The translations under genes were made by a program, and so were the position numbers. The notes beneath the pieces are model-generated. The model searched no databases. It was given only the letters and a program-made list of their open reading frames with translations, and was not told the origin of the DNA. This document shows positions 18,583 through 26,989 of a DNA stretch of 64,000 nt, in pieces. Origin of the DNA: Nitrospinaceae bacterium (GTDB taxonomy: Bacteria > Nitrospinota > Nitrospinia > Nitrospinales > Nitrospinaceae); NCBI GenBank assembly GCA_028278405.1, contig JANQEK010000007.1:124001-188000 (forward strand). The letters are read 5' to 3'. The first letter of the stretch is position 1. Every line of letters starts with the position of its first letter.

Positions 18583-18612
18583 GCCTGCGGCTGGCTTTAA
18601 CCAACCGCAGGC
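18583..18612 (-). terminator. terminator for the MopE-like gene
   Basis: GCCTGCGG (18583-18590) and CCGCAGGC (18605-18612) form an 8-bp stem. Read leftward it is followed by TTTTTTATTTT, so it terminates the minus-strand gene ending at 18628. The plus-strand side has no T-run, but the hairpin may still help end the Rieske-GltS transcript. Confidence 0.8.
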
Positions 18613-18627
18613 AGGTGAGTAGCAGGT

Positions 18628-19269
18628 TTATCGCATACGGTTTTCTGCCACGATATCTATAACCATCTCCGGTTGGACCTGTGGCGGGGAAGGTTTGTAA
18701 CTGTTCTGGATCACGCGGTTGCTGTTGTTCCAGTTGTTCAGGCAGAATTTACCGCCTTTAGGACACTTTCGATAGGAACAACCTTCATCCACTTTACCAT
18801 TTCCGTTGTTGTCCTTACGATCACAGATTTCCTTCGCGCCGGGATGGATGGCGGGATTGGAGTCATCCAGATCCGCCATCAGGTTGTAACCGTCACCATC
18901 ATTGTCCGGACACAAGGTAATATTCCCCAGAGTCGTTTTCATTTTATCGCGAACGGTGACCAGGGGGACCGAGGTTAGAATCCGTCCGTTCCGTTCGAAT
19001 ACCAGTTGATAATCTCCTTCGGGAACTGAGAGCAATGTGAAGTTGGGTTTGGCTCCCAAACGGGTCGAAACCGAAATACCGGGAATATGCACGAGCGTTC
19101 CTCTCAGATCAAAGCGATCGGAACAACTATTTACCGTTCCCGCGATTTGTCCCACTGCTCCTTTGGGATCGGACAGGCTGGTGAGTTTGATGTCGACATC
19201 GGCGATGGCCGTTCCCGCCCAAAGCAGATTTGAAATAAAGAAAGCGGCTAAAACAGCTTTAAGTTTCAT
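18628..19269 (-). CDS. secreted protein with MopE-like metal-binding motif
   Basis: A 213-residue protein with a signal peptide (about residues 1-23, ending GTAIADV). A beta-sandwich-like region (about 25-115) is followed by CPDNDGDGYN and NPAIHPGAKEICD then DNNGNGKVDEGC, the putative metal-binding motif of the MopE family, rich in Asp/Asn/Gly like calcium-binding loops. The cysteines around it probably form disulfides. Function is likely extracellular structure or binding; no partner is evident. AGGAGATC lies ahead of the ATG. An intrinsic terminator follows. Confidence 0.8.
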   Translation of the reverse strand: MKLKAVLAAFFISNLLWAGTAIADVDIKLTSLSDPKGAVGQIAGTVNSCSDRFDLRGTLVHIPGISVSTRLGAKPNFTLLSVPEGDYQLVFERNGRILTSVPLVTVRDKMKTTLGNITLCPDNDGDGYNLMADLDDSNPAIHPGAKEICDRKDNNGNGKVDEGCSYRKCPKGGKFCLNNWNNSNRVIQNSYKPSPPQVQPEMVIDIVAENRMR

Positions 19270-19485
19270 GACAGGATCTCCTTAAATTCTTCTCAATGAA
19301 TGTTGATCGATATAGTTCTTTGCTCCGTTCCGGGAGCATCGTTTTAACTGATCTTAGAATAAGATTTCAGGAGAAGGGCGCACATCGTTTAATTCAGTAT
19401 TTTGCGGGTCATCCGGTCGATGATGCCCTATCGAATAAATACGATGCTGGAAGAGCTTCAGGATAAGGGAGTTATAGGCAGGGGG
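19270..19485. other. intergenic region between NarL-type regulator and MopE-like gene
   Basis: 216 bases with no gene. A 6-bp inverted repeat TGCTCC/GGAGCA near 19320-19340 is followed on the plus strand by TCGTTTT, but no plus-strand gene needs terminating there. The stretch presumably holds the promoter of the MopE-like gene. Confidence 0.4.
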
Positions 19486-20133
19486 TCAGGAAACCAGTCC
19501 GTGCTTGACAGCATAACGAACAAGTTCGGCATTGGATTTCAGGTTCATTTTTTCCAGGATGTGGGCGCGGTGGGTGCTGACGGTGGTGATGCTGAGGGAA
19601 AGCTCGTCGGCAATGTCTTTCAGTTTTTTTCCACCTGCAATTTCGCAAAATACTTGAAATTCTCGGGGAGAGAGCTTGTCGTGAAGGTTTTTTTCAGGGG
19701 TGCGGCCGAGATCCTGGATCAGCAGATCGGCCAGTTGAGGACTGACATAGCGTCCACCTTGATGTACCTTGCGTATAGCTTCCAGCAAAGTGGAGGGTTT
19801 ACTGGCTTTGTTGAGATAGCCCGCTGCGCCGGCTTTGATGAAACGCGGTCCGTAATGTTCTTCGGGAAATATACTCAAAACGATAATGGGTAGATTGGGT
19901 TTCAGAGTTTTTAACTCCGAAAGCACATCCCATCCTGTTTTTTTCGGCATTTCCACATCCATCAACAGGACATCGACCTCCAGTTTCTTGACTTGATCGA
20001 TAACCTCCTGGCCGTCGCTGGCCTCTCCCACGACAGTAATGCCATCAGCCTTCGACAGAATTTTTTCGATGCCTTGCCTTACGATGTCATGGTCGTCGGC
20101 TATCAAAACTTTGATTTTGGAAGAGTCAGGCAT
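19486..20133 (-). CDS. NarL/LuxR-type response regulator
   Basis: A 215-residue regulator. The receiver domain (about 7-125) has phospho-acceptor D59 in LLMDVEMPKK and Lys in LNKAS. The LuxR-type helix-turn-helix (about 148-210) has LSPREFQVFCEIAGGKKLKD and STHRAHILEKMNLKS. Its ATG overlaps the stop of the upstream kinase (TAATG), so the two form an operon. Such pairs often respond to redox or respiratory signals, but nothing here shows the targets. Confidence 0.93.
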   Translation of the reverse strand: MPDSSKIKVLIADDHDIVRQGIEKILSKADGITVVGEASDGQEVIDQVKKLEVDVLLMDVEMPKKTGWDVLSELKTLKPNLPIIVLSIFPEEHYGPRFIKAGAAGYLNKASKPSTLLEAIRKVHQGGRYVSPQLADLLIQDLGRTPEKNLHDKLSPREFQVFCEIAGGKKLKDIADELSLSITTVSTHRAHILEKMNLKSNAELVRYAVKHGLVS

Positions 20134-21449
20134 TAGGTGTCTCCCAAAGGAAGGTATACGGAAACGGTGGTTCCCTTCCCCGGCTGGCTTTCAATGTTCA
20201 CAGTGCCGTTCCAAGCCAGCAATCGCTCGCGGATTCCAAGAAGGCCCAGCGACTGCGGGCTTTCGATTTTTTCCATGGGGATGCCGATCCCGTTGTCGTG
20301 CACTTTCAGGATCACCTGATGATTCTTTCGCGTGAGCTGAATGTGTACCTCGTTGGCCTTGGCGTGCCGAAAGATGTTGGTCAGGGTTTCCTGAAAAACA
20401 CGGAACAAAGTGATCGACCGATCCCGATCCACCTGAATTGTATCGTCGATTCCAGAGATATCAAAATGGTGGCCGGTGCGTTTATGATAATCCTGGATTT
20501 GCCAACGGAGTGCTTCTCCCAGGCCAAACACATCCAGAATCTGCGGGCGGAGTTCTGTTGAAATCCGCTGTACCGAGCGAACCGTATTTTCAATCAACCG
20601 GGACATGGAATCAAAAGATCCCTGAATCTGTTTTGTATCGTTTCCGGATCGAATTTCCTCTTCCAGATAATTCAGTTCCAGTTGGATGGCGGTGAGCTGT
20701 TGTCCCAGATCATCATGTACCGCTCGAGCAATTCGTTCCTTTTCTTCCTCTCTGATATCCTGAATCCGGCGCGCCAGACTTCGCAACTGTTCGCGGGAGG
20801 TGGTGATTTCCCGGATCAGGGGATCGCTGACTCTCCAGAAAAGCAATACACCAACGGAAATGACGGCAAACCCGATTCCCAAAGCCATCAACCCCGCCCG
20901 ATAAAAGGGAGCACGAATTTCCTGGAGGTCAATTTTGGCAACAAGACCGAGGTTCAATATTTTGATGGGTTCGTACGCCGCCAGAACGGTCACATTTCTA
21001 TAATCGGGACCGACCATCGTTCCAGATTCACCATTCAACGCTCTTTGCAGAGGAATTCCCAGAGATGAATCCATCGGCAGGGATTTTGGGACCATCAGGT
21101 CGGTGTGCTTGTGGCTCAACAGGAAAACGATCTGGTTTTCCTTTTTTCGGGCCAGGAGAAACTCTCCTGATTTGCCGAATCCTTCAAACTTTTTGTGAGC
21201 TTCAATGAACTGACTGAGAGTGGCCGCTTCTGTTCCCTCCGGATAGTTGTGGCTGTACTTCATATCAAACCGTGCTACCGCTTCCATCAATCGCGCTTGG
21301 CTTTGCGCGACTTCCACCAGGCGCCGTCGTTCTTCTTCATAAGCGGTTTGATACAAAACGAAAATAGAAACCAGGGTCATGACCAGGCCCACTCCCGTCA
21401 TAATCAGAATCAAGACCCATCTCTGCTTTTGGGTGTCTTTTATATACAT
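20133..21449 (-). CDS. membrane sensor histidine kinase (HisKA_3 type)
   Basis: A 438-residue kinase. TM1 is at about residues 11-35, an extracytoplasmic sensor of about 150 residues follows (single-Cache-like length), TM2 lies at about 187-208, then a linker, the dimerisation helix with His245 in ARAVHDDLGQQL, and a HATPase domain with DNGIGIP and QSLGLLGIRERL. This is the NarX/DegS/UhpB kinase class, matching the downstream LuxR-type regulator. The signal is unknown. Confidence 0.92.
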   Translation of the reverse strand: MYIKDTQKQRWVLILIMTGVGLVMTLVSIFVLYQTAYEEERRRLVEVAQSQARLMEAVARFDMKYSHNYPEGTEAATLSQFIEAHKKFEGFGKSGEFLLARKKENQIVFLLSHKHTDLMVPKSLPMDSSLGIPLQRALNGESGTMVGPDYRNVTVLAAYEPIKILNLGLVAKIDLQEIRAPFYRAGLMALGIGFAVISVGVLLFWRVSDPLIREITTSREQLRSLARRIQDIREEEKERIARAVHDDLGQQLTAIQLELNYLEEEIRSGNDTKQIQGSFDSMSRLIENTVRSVQRISTELRPQILDVFGLGEALRWQIQDYHKRTGHHFDISGIDDTIQVDRDRSITLFRVFQETLTNIFRHAKANEVHIQLTRKNHQVILKVHDNGIGIPMEKIESPQSLGLLGIRERLLAWNGTVNIESQPGKGTTVSVYLPLGDT

Positions 21450-21464
21450 TGACTTTAAAACGGA

Positions 21465-22154
21465 TCAGTTCAAACGGGAGTCGATGCCTTTTTTTGAAAA
21501 GAGGGCGGATTGCTGGACAATGCGCTGTTTGAGGTCGATCAGGTTATGGATCATCTGGAACCGCTTCATCACGTCCAGCTCTTCCAGAAAAAGTTGCCGG
21601 TCATTCAGGGGTTGATCGAAAAAGTAAGCGACGCGGTCGACCGCCTCGCTCAATGTTTTGCAATCCTGCAGGTCCATTTCAACCTTCTGAGCGTTGTTGA
21701 GCGGCAGTTGGCTGGTGAAAGCGTGAAATCTCCCGATCAATTGCTTGTACAAATCTGAAGAGGGATCGATGGATTGATCGTTGACGCTGTTGAGCAGTTC
21801 AACTTCGGCCTGGCGGTAGAGCGTGTCACCCACTTCGCGGACGATGCGGAACCGGCTTTGCCCCCGCAGGACGATATCGTATTTGCCGTCGTCGTGTTGG
21901 GTCCAGTGATCAAGGCTTCCAGCACAGCCCACAGGATTGATGTCTGGTGACCCGTGATAGTTGTCTTCATAGCCCGGTTGCAAAAGCACCATCCCGATCC
22001 ATTGGCCTGAATCGATGGCATCGCCAACCATTTTCCGGTAGCGTTCTTCGAAAATATGGAGAGGCAGCACGGTGCCGGGATAAAAAACCGAGTTGGGCAG
22101 GGGGAACAACGAAATGGTTTTCAGCGATGTCGGGGGCCGGTCAGGATTTTCCAC
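21465..22154 (-). CDS. Lon-protease N-terminal (LON substrate-binding) domain protein
   Basis: A stand-alone LON domain of about 229 residues: LFPLPNSVFYPGTVLPLHIFE at the start and KYDIVLRGQSRFRIV in the middle, without the AAA+ or protease parts of Lon. A longer frame to 22211 exists, but it covers an extended -10 box, so the GTG at 22154, preceded by GAGG at 5 bases, is the better start. Such proteins are common and poorly understood; they may bind unfolded peptides. It lies 15 bp upstream of the histidine kinase gene and may be co-transcribed with it. Confidence 0.85.
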   Translation of the reverse strand: MENPDRPPTSLKTISLFPLPNSVFYPGTVLPLHIFEERYRKMVGDAIDSGQWIGMVLLQPGYEDNYHGSPDINPVGCAGSLDHWTQHDDGKYDIVLRGQSRFRIVREVGDTLYRQAEVELLNSVNDQSIDPSSDLYKQLIGRFHAFTSQLPLNNAQKVEMDLQDCKTLSEAVDRVAYFFDQPLNDRQLFLEELDVMKRFQMIHNLIDLKQRIVQQSALFSKKGIDSRLN

Positions 22155-22184
22155 GATGGCCTCAAATACGTTATAATAAATTGA

Positions 22185-22193
22185 ATTATAGCA
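22185..22193 (-). promoter_or_regulatory. extended -10 promoter of the LON-domain gene
   Basis: On the minus strand TGCTATAAT (22193-22185) is a perfect extended -10 element. No good -35 is visible 17 bases further up. It lies 31 bases ahead of the GTG at 22154 and decides that start over longer in-frame alternatives. Confidence 0.6.
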
Positions 22194-22359
22194 CTGTTTG
22201 ATTCGCCACATGAAAGGTTTTATCTCACCGCACGACTTAACCTTCGAATGAAAAATAGAATCATCGTTTTTGCAACTTTAAAGGAAGGTTTGCATCCCTA
22301 TAAGACAGGAAAGGCCTGTTTCTCCTGAATCGTTGACTCATTCATGTTACTCTGAAGCC

Positions 22360-23775
22360 ATGATTGCCAGCCCCGATCACATCTGTGCCGATATCCAAAA
22401 CTCTCTCATGGCGTCCGGCCTGTTTTCCCGACAAGAGGGCGACGGCGACAACAGCTGGCGTATCTCTCCTGATCCGTTTCATTTATCTCCCAATGATGCG
22501 GCTTTTTTTCAGGACCTTGGCCAGCATCTGCTGAAATTCTATACTGCGCTCAATCAATTGTACTTCGATAGTGTGAAAGGCCGGGTGCCCGCCTGGGTGG
22601 CAGACTACCTGGACCGCGGCAAACCGGCGGAGTTGCTGGAGTACAGTCGTATGAAGCGATTCAAGGCCCAGGTTCCGGGCATTATCCGACCTGACGTGAT
22701 TGTCAAGGAAGATGGATTTGCTGTGACCGAACTGGATTCCGTACCGGGAGGTTTTGGTCTCACCTCACAATTGATGGATCTCTACACACGTGAGGATCGA
22801 AGCATTGTCGGCTCGGCGAATGGGGGCATTCCCTCGTTGTTCTATCAAATGATCGAATCTGTTGCAGGAGAAAAAGGATGTGCCACCGCCATCGTTGTTT
22901 CCGATGAGGCCCGGGATTACTGGAGTGAGATGGTTTTCCTGGGAGATGTTTTGAAAAAAAGGGGGTTACCCGTTTATGTGGTGCATCCGCGCGAAATTCT
23001 GTTCAAGGAAGAGGGATTGTTTGTGATCGACGCTGGACAGGAAGTGTCCATCGAGGTGATATACCGGTTTTATGAGCTGTTTGACCTGAAAAACATCCCC
23101 AAGGTCGAATTGTTGATGTTCAGCAATAAAAAAGGCCGTGTTCGGACCACCCCGCCCTACAAACCTCATCTGGAGGAAAAACTGAGTTTTGCCCTGTTGC
23201 ATCATCCGGCGCTCATTTCCTGGTGGGAAAAAGCGCTGGGTATTGAAACTTTTGCGCTTTTGGCTCATCTAATTCCAAACACATGGGTGCTGGACGACCG
23301 TCCATTGCCTCCCCATGCGGTGATTCCCAATTTGAGGGTCAAAGGGAATCCTGTAAGCAAGTGGCAGGACCTGTATCCCCTGACCCAGAAAGAGCGGGAA
23401 TTGGTGGTTAAGCCCTCCGGATATTCTCCGGAAGCGTGGGGAAGCCGGGGCGTGGTGATGGGGCACGATGTGTCGAGTGAGGACTGGGGCCGGACCCTGG
23501 ACCGGGCGCTCGCGGAGTTTCCGCATCAGCCCTATATATTGCAGGAATTTCATAAGGGGAAGCGGATCGAAGCCGCCTTCTGGAATTCAAAAACACAATC
23601 CATGGATGTCATGGAGAGCCGGGCGCGATTGACACCCTATTATTTTGTGGTGGAGAATGAGGCGCGTTTGGGCGGTATTTTAGCGACCCTGTGCCCACAC
23701 GACAAAAAGAAAATTCACGGCATGGTGGATGCCGTCATGGTGCCCTGTGCAACCGGGCTGGAGAATAAGGTATAA
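22360..23775 (+). CDS. uncharacterised ATP-grasp-like protein
   Basis: About 471 residues. I do not recognise a named family with certainty. The C-terminal part looks like an ATP-grasp domain: ELVVKPSGYSPEAWGSRGVV resembles the Lys-rich P-loop substitute, and QPYILQEFHKGKRIEAAFWN the following strand. The N-terminal part has the conserved-looking ELDSVPGGFGLTSQ (near residue 125). ATP-grasp enzymes join a carboxylate to an amine or thiol. The ATG at 22360 is preferred over the TTG at 22333. The glutaredoxin-like gene starts 4 bases after its stop and the aminomutase gene follows, so the three are probably one operon. Confidence 0.6.
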   Translation: MIASPDHICADIQNSLMASGLFSRQEGDGDNSWRISPDPFHLSPNDAAFFQDLGQHLLKFYTALNQLYFDSVKGRVPAWVADYLDRGKPAELLEYSRMKRFKAQVPGIIRPDVIVKEDGFAVTELDSVPGGFGLTSQLMDLYTREDRSIVGSANGGIPSLFYQMIESVAGEKGCATAIVVSDEARDYWSEMVFLGDVLKKRGLPVYVVHPREILFKEEGLFVIDAGQEVSIEVIYRFYELFDLKNIPKVELLMFSNKKGRVRTTPPYKPHLEEKLSFALLHHPALISWWEKALGIETFALLAHLIPNTWVLDDRPLPPHAVIPNLRVKGNPVSKWQDLYPLTQKERELVVKPSGYSPEAWGSRGVVMGHDVSSEDWGRTLDRALAEFPHQPYILQEFHKGKRIEAAFWNSKTQSMDVMESRARLTPYYFVVENEARLGGILATLCPHDKKKIHGMVDAVMVPCATGLENKV

Positions 23776-23778
23776 ACA

Positions 23779-24018
23779 ATGATGAAACTTTACAATATTG
23801 ACGGATGCGGTTATTGTGCCATGGTTCGAGAGGTTTTGTCGAAACTTCAAATCGAGTACGAAAAAATCGACGTTCCCTGGCCCCACCATTTAAGAAAAGA
23901 AGTCCACGAAGTTTCGGGTCAAACCACTGTCCCGGTGCTGGTCGATGGTGAAATGGTGTTGGACGATGAATATGACATCATAGACTATCTCAAAAAAACC
24001 TATTCAATTCATTCCTGA
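23779..24018 (+). CDS. glutaredoxin-like protein
   Basis: A 79-residue thioredoxin-fold protein starting MMKLYNIDGCGYCAMVREVL. The CGYC pair is a dithiol active site, TVPVLVDGE contains the cis-Pro glutathione-side motif, and DDEYDIIDYLKKTY forms the last helix. The IDYL ending also resembles GST N-terminal domains. It sits between the ATP-grasp-like gene (3-base gap) and lysine 2,3-aminomutase gene (20-base gap), hinting at a thiol step or redox control in their pathway. Confidence 0.85.
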   Translation: MMKLYNIDGCGYCAMVREVLSKLQIEYEKIDVPWPHHLRKEVHEVSGQTTVPVLVDGEMVLDDEYDIIDYLKKTYSIHS

Positions 24019-24038
24019 TCAACAATCAAAGGTTCACT

Positions 24039-25172
24039 ATGGAGCGCTGGCAAAGACAACTGAGCGATAGTGCGGTAAAAGTAGAAGAACTGCCTTTTGT
24101 ACCTGAATCCAAAGATCACCAGGAAAAACTCCAAAGAGTTTCGGAAATTTTTCCCATCAGGATCAACTCCTATTTCCTGAGCCAGATCAAGGAAGCGAAT
24201 GATCCCTTGTGGAAACAGGTGGTCCCTACTCCTGAAGAGTTGGATGATTTGTTAAGCGCTGAGGCAGCATTGGATACCGATCCTCTCAACGAAGAAGAGG
24301 ACATGCCCGTTCCCGAACTGGTTCACCGTTATCCCGATCGCGTGTTGTTGATGCTGAATAATCAGTGCCCGATCATTTGCCGCTTTTGCACCCGCAAACG
24401 CAAGATAGGTTTTCCGGGGATCGTTACCCGCGAAACTTTACGACAGGGAATCGAATACATCGCGCAACACCCGGAGATACGCGATGTGATCATGTCCGGT
24501 GGTGATCCTCTTCTGGTGCCCGACAAGGAATTGGAGCGCATCATGGGCGCACTCCGGGAAATACCGCATCTGGAAATCATTCGCATTGGTACCCGTGTTC
24601 CCGGTACGCTGCCGGAACGCATCACTCCCGCTTTATGCGATATGTTGAAGAAATATCATCCGCTCTATGCAAATCTGCATTTCAATCATCCTGCTGAAAT
24701 CACACCGGAGGTGGAACTGGCCTGCAACCGAATGGCGGATGCCGGTATCCCGCTGGGAAGCCAGACGGTTTTGCTTAAAGGGGTGAATGACGATGTGGAG
24801 ACCATGAAAGAATTGGTTCATAAACTGCTTAAGATTCGTATCAAGCCGTATTACCTGTACCAGGCGGATATGACGGTCGGCACGGATCATTTTCGAACCA
24901 GGATTGAAAAAGGACTTGAGATCATCCGCGGGTTACAAGGTCACACTTCCGGTATGGGAGTGCCCTATTTTGTGATCGATACCCCCGGCGGCGGCGGTAA
25001 AGTCCGACTGCTTCCCGACACGGTCGTGGAATACAACGATCGAGAGATCATGGTCCGAAACTTCGAAGACAAGGTGTTTCGGTATCCCCAGCCAACAGAA
25101 AAAACACCGAAAAAAAGCGTGCCGAGTTCCACCGTGGTTTCCTCTTCCGGCAAACTGTGTGAGATGGCCTGA
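24039..25172 (+). CDS. kamA: lysine 2,3-aminomutase family radical SAM enzyme
   Basis: A 377-residue KamA-family protein. The [4Fe-4S] motif is C110-x3-C114-x2-C117 (CPIICRFCTRK). The PLP-binding Lys is K321 in DTPGGGGKVRL. Two acidic residues used by clostridial lysine 2,3-aminomutase to hold the lysine epsilon-amino group appear conserved: YQADMTVG and the Asp of DTPGGGG. This favours lysine over glutamate as substrate, so the product would be beta-lysine. No AblB acetyltransferase or EF-P gene is adjacent; instead an ATP-grasp-like and a glutaredoxin-like gene precede it. AAAGG lies ahead of the ATG. Confidence 0.88.
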   Translation: MERWQRQLSDSAVKVEELPFVPESKDHQEKLQRVSEIFPIRINSYFLSQIKEANDPLWKQVVPTPEELDDLLSAEAALDTDPLNEEEDMPVPELVHRYPDRVLLMLNNQCPIICRFCTRKRKIGFPGIVTRETLRQGIEYIAQHPEIRDVIMSGGDPLLVPDKELERIMGALREIPHLEIIRIGTRVPGTLPERITPALCDMLKKYHPLYANLHFNHPAEITPEVELACNRMADAGIPLGSQTVLLKGVNDDVETMKELVHKLLKIRIKPYYLYQADMTVGTDHFRTRIEKGLEIIRGLQGHTSGMGVPYFVIDTPGGGGKVRLLPDTVVEYNDREIMVRNFEDKVFRYPQPTEKTPKKSVPSSTVVSSSGKLCEMA

Positions 25173-25235
25173 CTCTATCTCCCTGCTTCCTGTACGCTTA
25201 TCCCGCTTTTGATAGATCACCGGGCGATGTGGATT

Positions 25236-25264
25236 TTGACAGAAATTCACCCTTCGCTTAAAAT
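25236..25264 (+). promoter_or_regulatory. sigma-70-type promoter of the DUF502 gene
   Basis: TTGACA (25236-25241), a 17-base spacer and TAAAAT (25259-25264). Start of transcription would be near 25271, giving a leader of about 65 bases before the GTG at 25337. Confidence 0.75.
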
Positions 25265-25274
25265 GTATTAAACC

Positions 25275-25302
25275 GTCTGAATGATGGGTCGTCCGTTCAG
25301 AC
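25275..25302 (+). promoter_or_regulatory. stem-loop in the DUF502 leader
   Basis: GTCTGAA (25275-25281) and TTCAGAC (25296-25302) form a 7-bp stem with a 14-base loop right at the predicted 5' end of the DUF502 mRNA, followed by a T-rich stretch. It may stop read-through from kamA, act as an attenuator, or stabilise the leader. Confidence 0.4.
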
Positions 25303-25336
25303 AGGTTGTATCATTTCTTTTATTTCCGAGTGTCTT

Positions 25337-25975
25337 GTGAAAAGTTTCCTCAAGCAGACTATGATTGCGGGATTGCTCGTAACCATCCCCATCGCCTTGA
25401 CCTTTATCGTGATGGCGTTTGTGATCAGCAAGTTGGATCAACTGATGGCGCCGGTGGTTACCTGGATTATTCTTCGCCTGCAACTTCCACTTCCTGAAGA
25501 TTTCCATCTTCCCGGATTAGGTTTTATATTGATCTGTCTGTTTATTTTTGTGATTGGTTTGGTGACAGCTAATTTTTTCGGGAAACAACTGGTTCGTGCG
25601 TGGGAGTATCTGATGCGCCGGGTTCCGTTTGTTCGGGGAATTTATTTAACGATCCAGAAGGTGGTTGTCGCCATTTCCAAACCCGGTGAATCCCCATTCA
25701 AGAAAATGGTGTTGGTGGATTATCCACACCCGTCCTCACGCATGATCGGCCTTGTGGCCTGTGATGAGCATGGAGAGGTGAGTACACGGACAGGCGAGGA
25801 CCTGGTTAATGTGTTTCTGCCTCTTCTCCCTAATGTGACGCTGGGTTTCATGCTGATTTTGCCGCGCGATCAGATCACTCCGTTAAAGATGACTCGGGAA
25901 GAAGGTATTAAATACCTCATGTCGTTTGGGATTGTCGTTCCTGGAATGGATTCGCCCAATCAACCTGTGTCGTAG
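25337..25975 (+). CDS. DUF502 family membrane protein
   Basis: A 212-residue protein with two TM segments (about 8-30 and 58-80) and a soluble C-terminal domain. It shows DUF502 hallmarks: ITIP-like VTIPIALTFIV near the N-terminus, RVPFVRGIYLTIQKV, and VNVFLPLLPNVTLGFMLILP. Function is not established. The GTG start follows CGAG at 6 bases, and a strong promoter and a leader stem-loop lie upstream. It converges on the flagellar operon end with 10 bases between stops. Confidence 0.85.
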   Translation: MKSFLKQTMIAGLLVTIPIALTFIVMAFVISKLDQLMAPVVTWIILRLQLPLPEDFHLPGLGFILICLFIFVIGLVTANFFGKQLVRAWEYLMRRVPFVRGIYLTIQKVVVAISKPGESPFKKMVLVDYPHPSSRMIGLVACDEHGEVSTRTGEDLVNVFLPLLPNVTLGFMLILPRDQITPLKMTREEGIKYLMSFGIVVPGMDSPNQPVS

Positions 25976-25985
25976 GTAAAGAGCG

Positions 25986-26573
25986 TCAGTTGCCAGCATT
26001 ATTCTTGCCGGCGATTTTCTCGCTGATGTTTTTGGCTATCCTCGTATTCATGGCTCCCAGCACTTTTCCCGCCACCCGGCTTTTCATTCGCGAAATGATA
26101 ATGATGGCGGTCCCTTCGTCCATGCGTTCCAGCAAGGCGGCAGCTTGTACCGGTTTCATGTTGGAGTAGGCCTTGACCAGTGCCTTGACGTTTTTCTCGA
26201 TAAGGTCCTTTTTGATACCCACCATCTCTTCGCTGCGCGCGAGGGCCTCTTCAATTTTCTGAAGATCGGAAAGAATTTTTTTCTCAAGCTCCTGAAGATT
26301 TTTTTCTTTGAGAAGCAATTCCTCCTCCCGTTTCTTTAACTCATGGTTTTTGCGCTCGATCATTTCCAAAAGCCGCAAAGTCTCGGCAGAAACGGAAGCG
26401 GGTTGGGTCGGTAGTTGCGGAGGTATGATTTGAACCTTCGACGTTGGCTTTGATTGCTGACTAGTTTGGGAATCCTGGGCATAGGTCCACGATCCTGCCA
26501 GCAGCGCGCCGGTGCAGATGAGACTGGTGATAAGTTTTAAAGAAGCGGATTTCATAAGCTTTTTGTTTGCCAT
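25986..26573 (-). CDS. MotE-like flagellar motor chaperone
   Basis: A 195-residue protein with an N-terminal signal/anchor (about 12-32), a Pro/Gln-rich linker, a long coiled coil (about 65-115, Glu/Lys rich) and a C-terminal MgtE_N-like domain, PVQAAALLERMDEGTAIIII followed by SRMKSRVAGKVL. This matches MotE, which in epsilonproteobacteria and relatives protects the stator protein MotC and is often encoded at the end of fli operons. It overlaps the fliJ end by 22 bp and is the last gene of the flagellar operon. An in-frame ATG at 26555 is an alternative start. Confidence 0.75.
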   Translation of the reverse strand: MANKKLMKSASLKLITSLICTGALLAGSWTYAQDSQTSQQSKPTSKVQIIPPQLPTQPASVSAETLRLLEMIERKNHELKKREEELLLKEKNLQELEKKILSDLQKIEEALARSEEMVGIKKDLIEKNVKALVKAYSNMKPVQAAALLERMDEGTAIIIISRMKSRVAGKVLGAMNTRIAKNISEKIAGKNNAGN

Positions 26574-26989
26574 CGGACGGCGGCCATTTCGTCTATGAAT
26601 GCAATTTCGTCTTTAAAGATTTTATGTTTTTTCCTTAAAAATTCCCGGTCTCTCAAAATTTCGAGAACGCGCCGTTTTTTCATTGCTTCCACAAGCTCTA
26701 ACCGTTTGGCTTCAACCTTTTCATCAGTTTCAAAGATGGCCTGCTCCTGGAGGCTGGATCGAATTCCCAGAGATTGAAAATAGTGATCATACAAACCCAA
26801 TGTGCTGCCAGGAATGGATCGCTGAAGCCGGGTTTGCAATTCATCCCTGGTTTGTACGTCTGATGATTTCAGTTTCTGCAATTCGTTTTGCCGGGAATGG
26901 AGATGATTTTGCATCTCCGCCATTGCCTTTTGTTCCAGGTTCTCGGCGTTTTTACGAAGTTTCAGCAGGGATTCAAAACGAAAGGTCAT
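26552..26989 (-). CDS. fliJ: flagellar export protein FliJ
   Basis: A 145-residue, almost wholly helical coiled-coil protein starting MTFRFESLLKLRKNAENLEQ, the usual FliJ opening. FliJ sits in the centre of the FliI hexamer, like the gamma subunit of F1-ATPase, and escorts export substrates. Sequence is weakly conserved in this family; the position directly after fliI (4-bp overlap) and before the MotE-like gene supports the call. Confidence 0.85.
   Translation of the reverse strand: MTFRFESLLKLRKNAENLEQKAMAEMQNHLHSRQNELQKLKSSDVQTRDELQTRLQRSIPGSTLGLYDHYFQSLGIRSSLQEQAIFETDEKVEAKRLELVEAMKKRRVLEILRDREFLRKKHKIFKDEIAFIDEMAAVRWQTKSL

Noticed and set aside
18583-18612. Terminator of the Rieske-GltS gene on the plus strand
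   Set aside because: The T-run lies on the minus-strand side only, so it is assigned to the MopE-like gene, though partial two-way action cannot be excluded.
22155-22211. N-terminal extension of the LON-domain protein
   Set aside because: It would translate through an extended -10 promoter element; the GTG at 22154 has a proper ribosome binding site.
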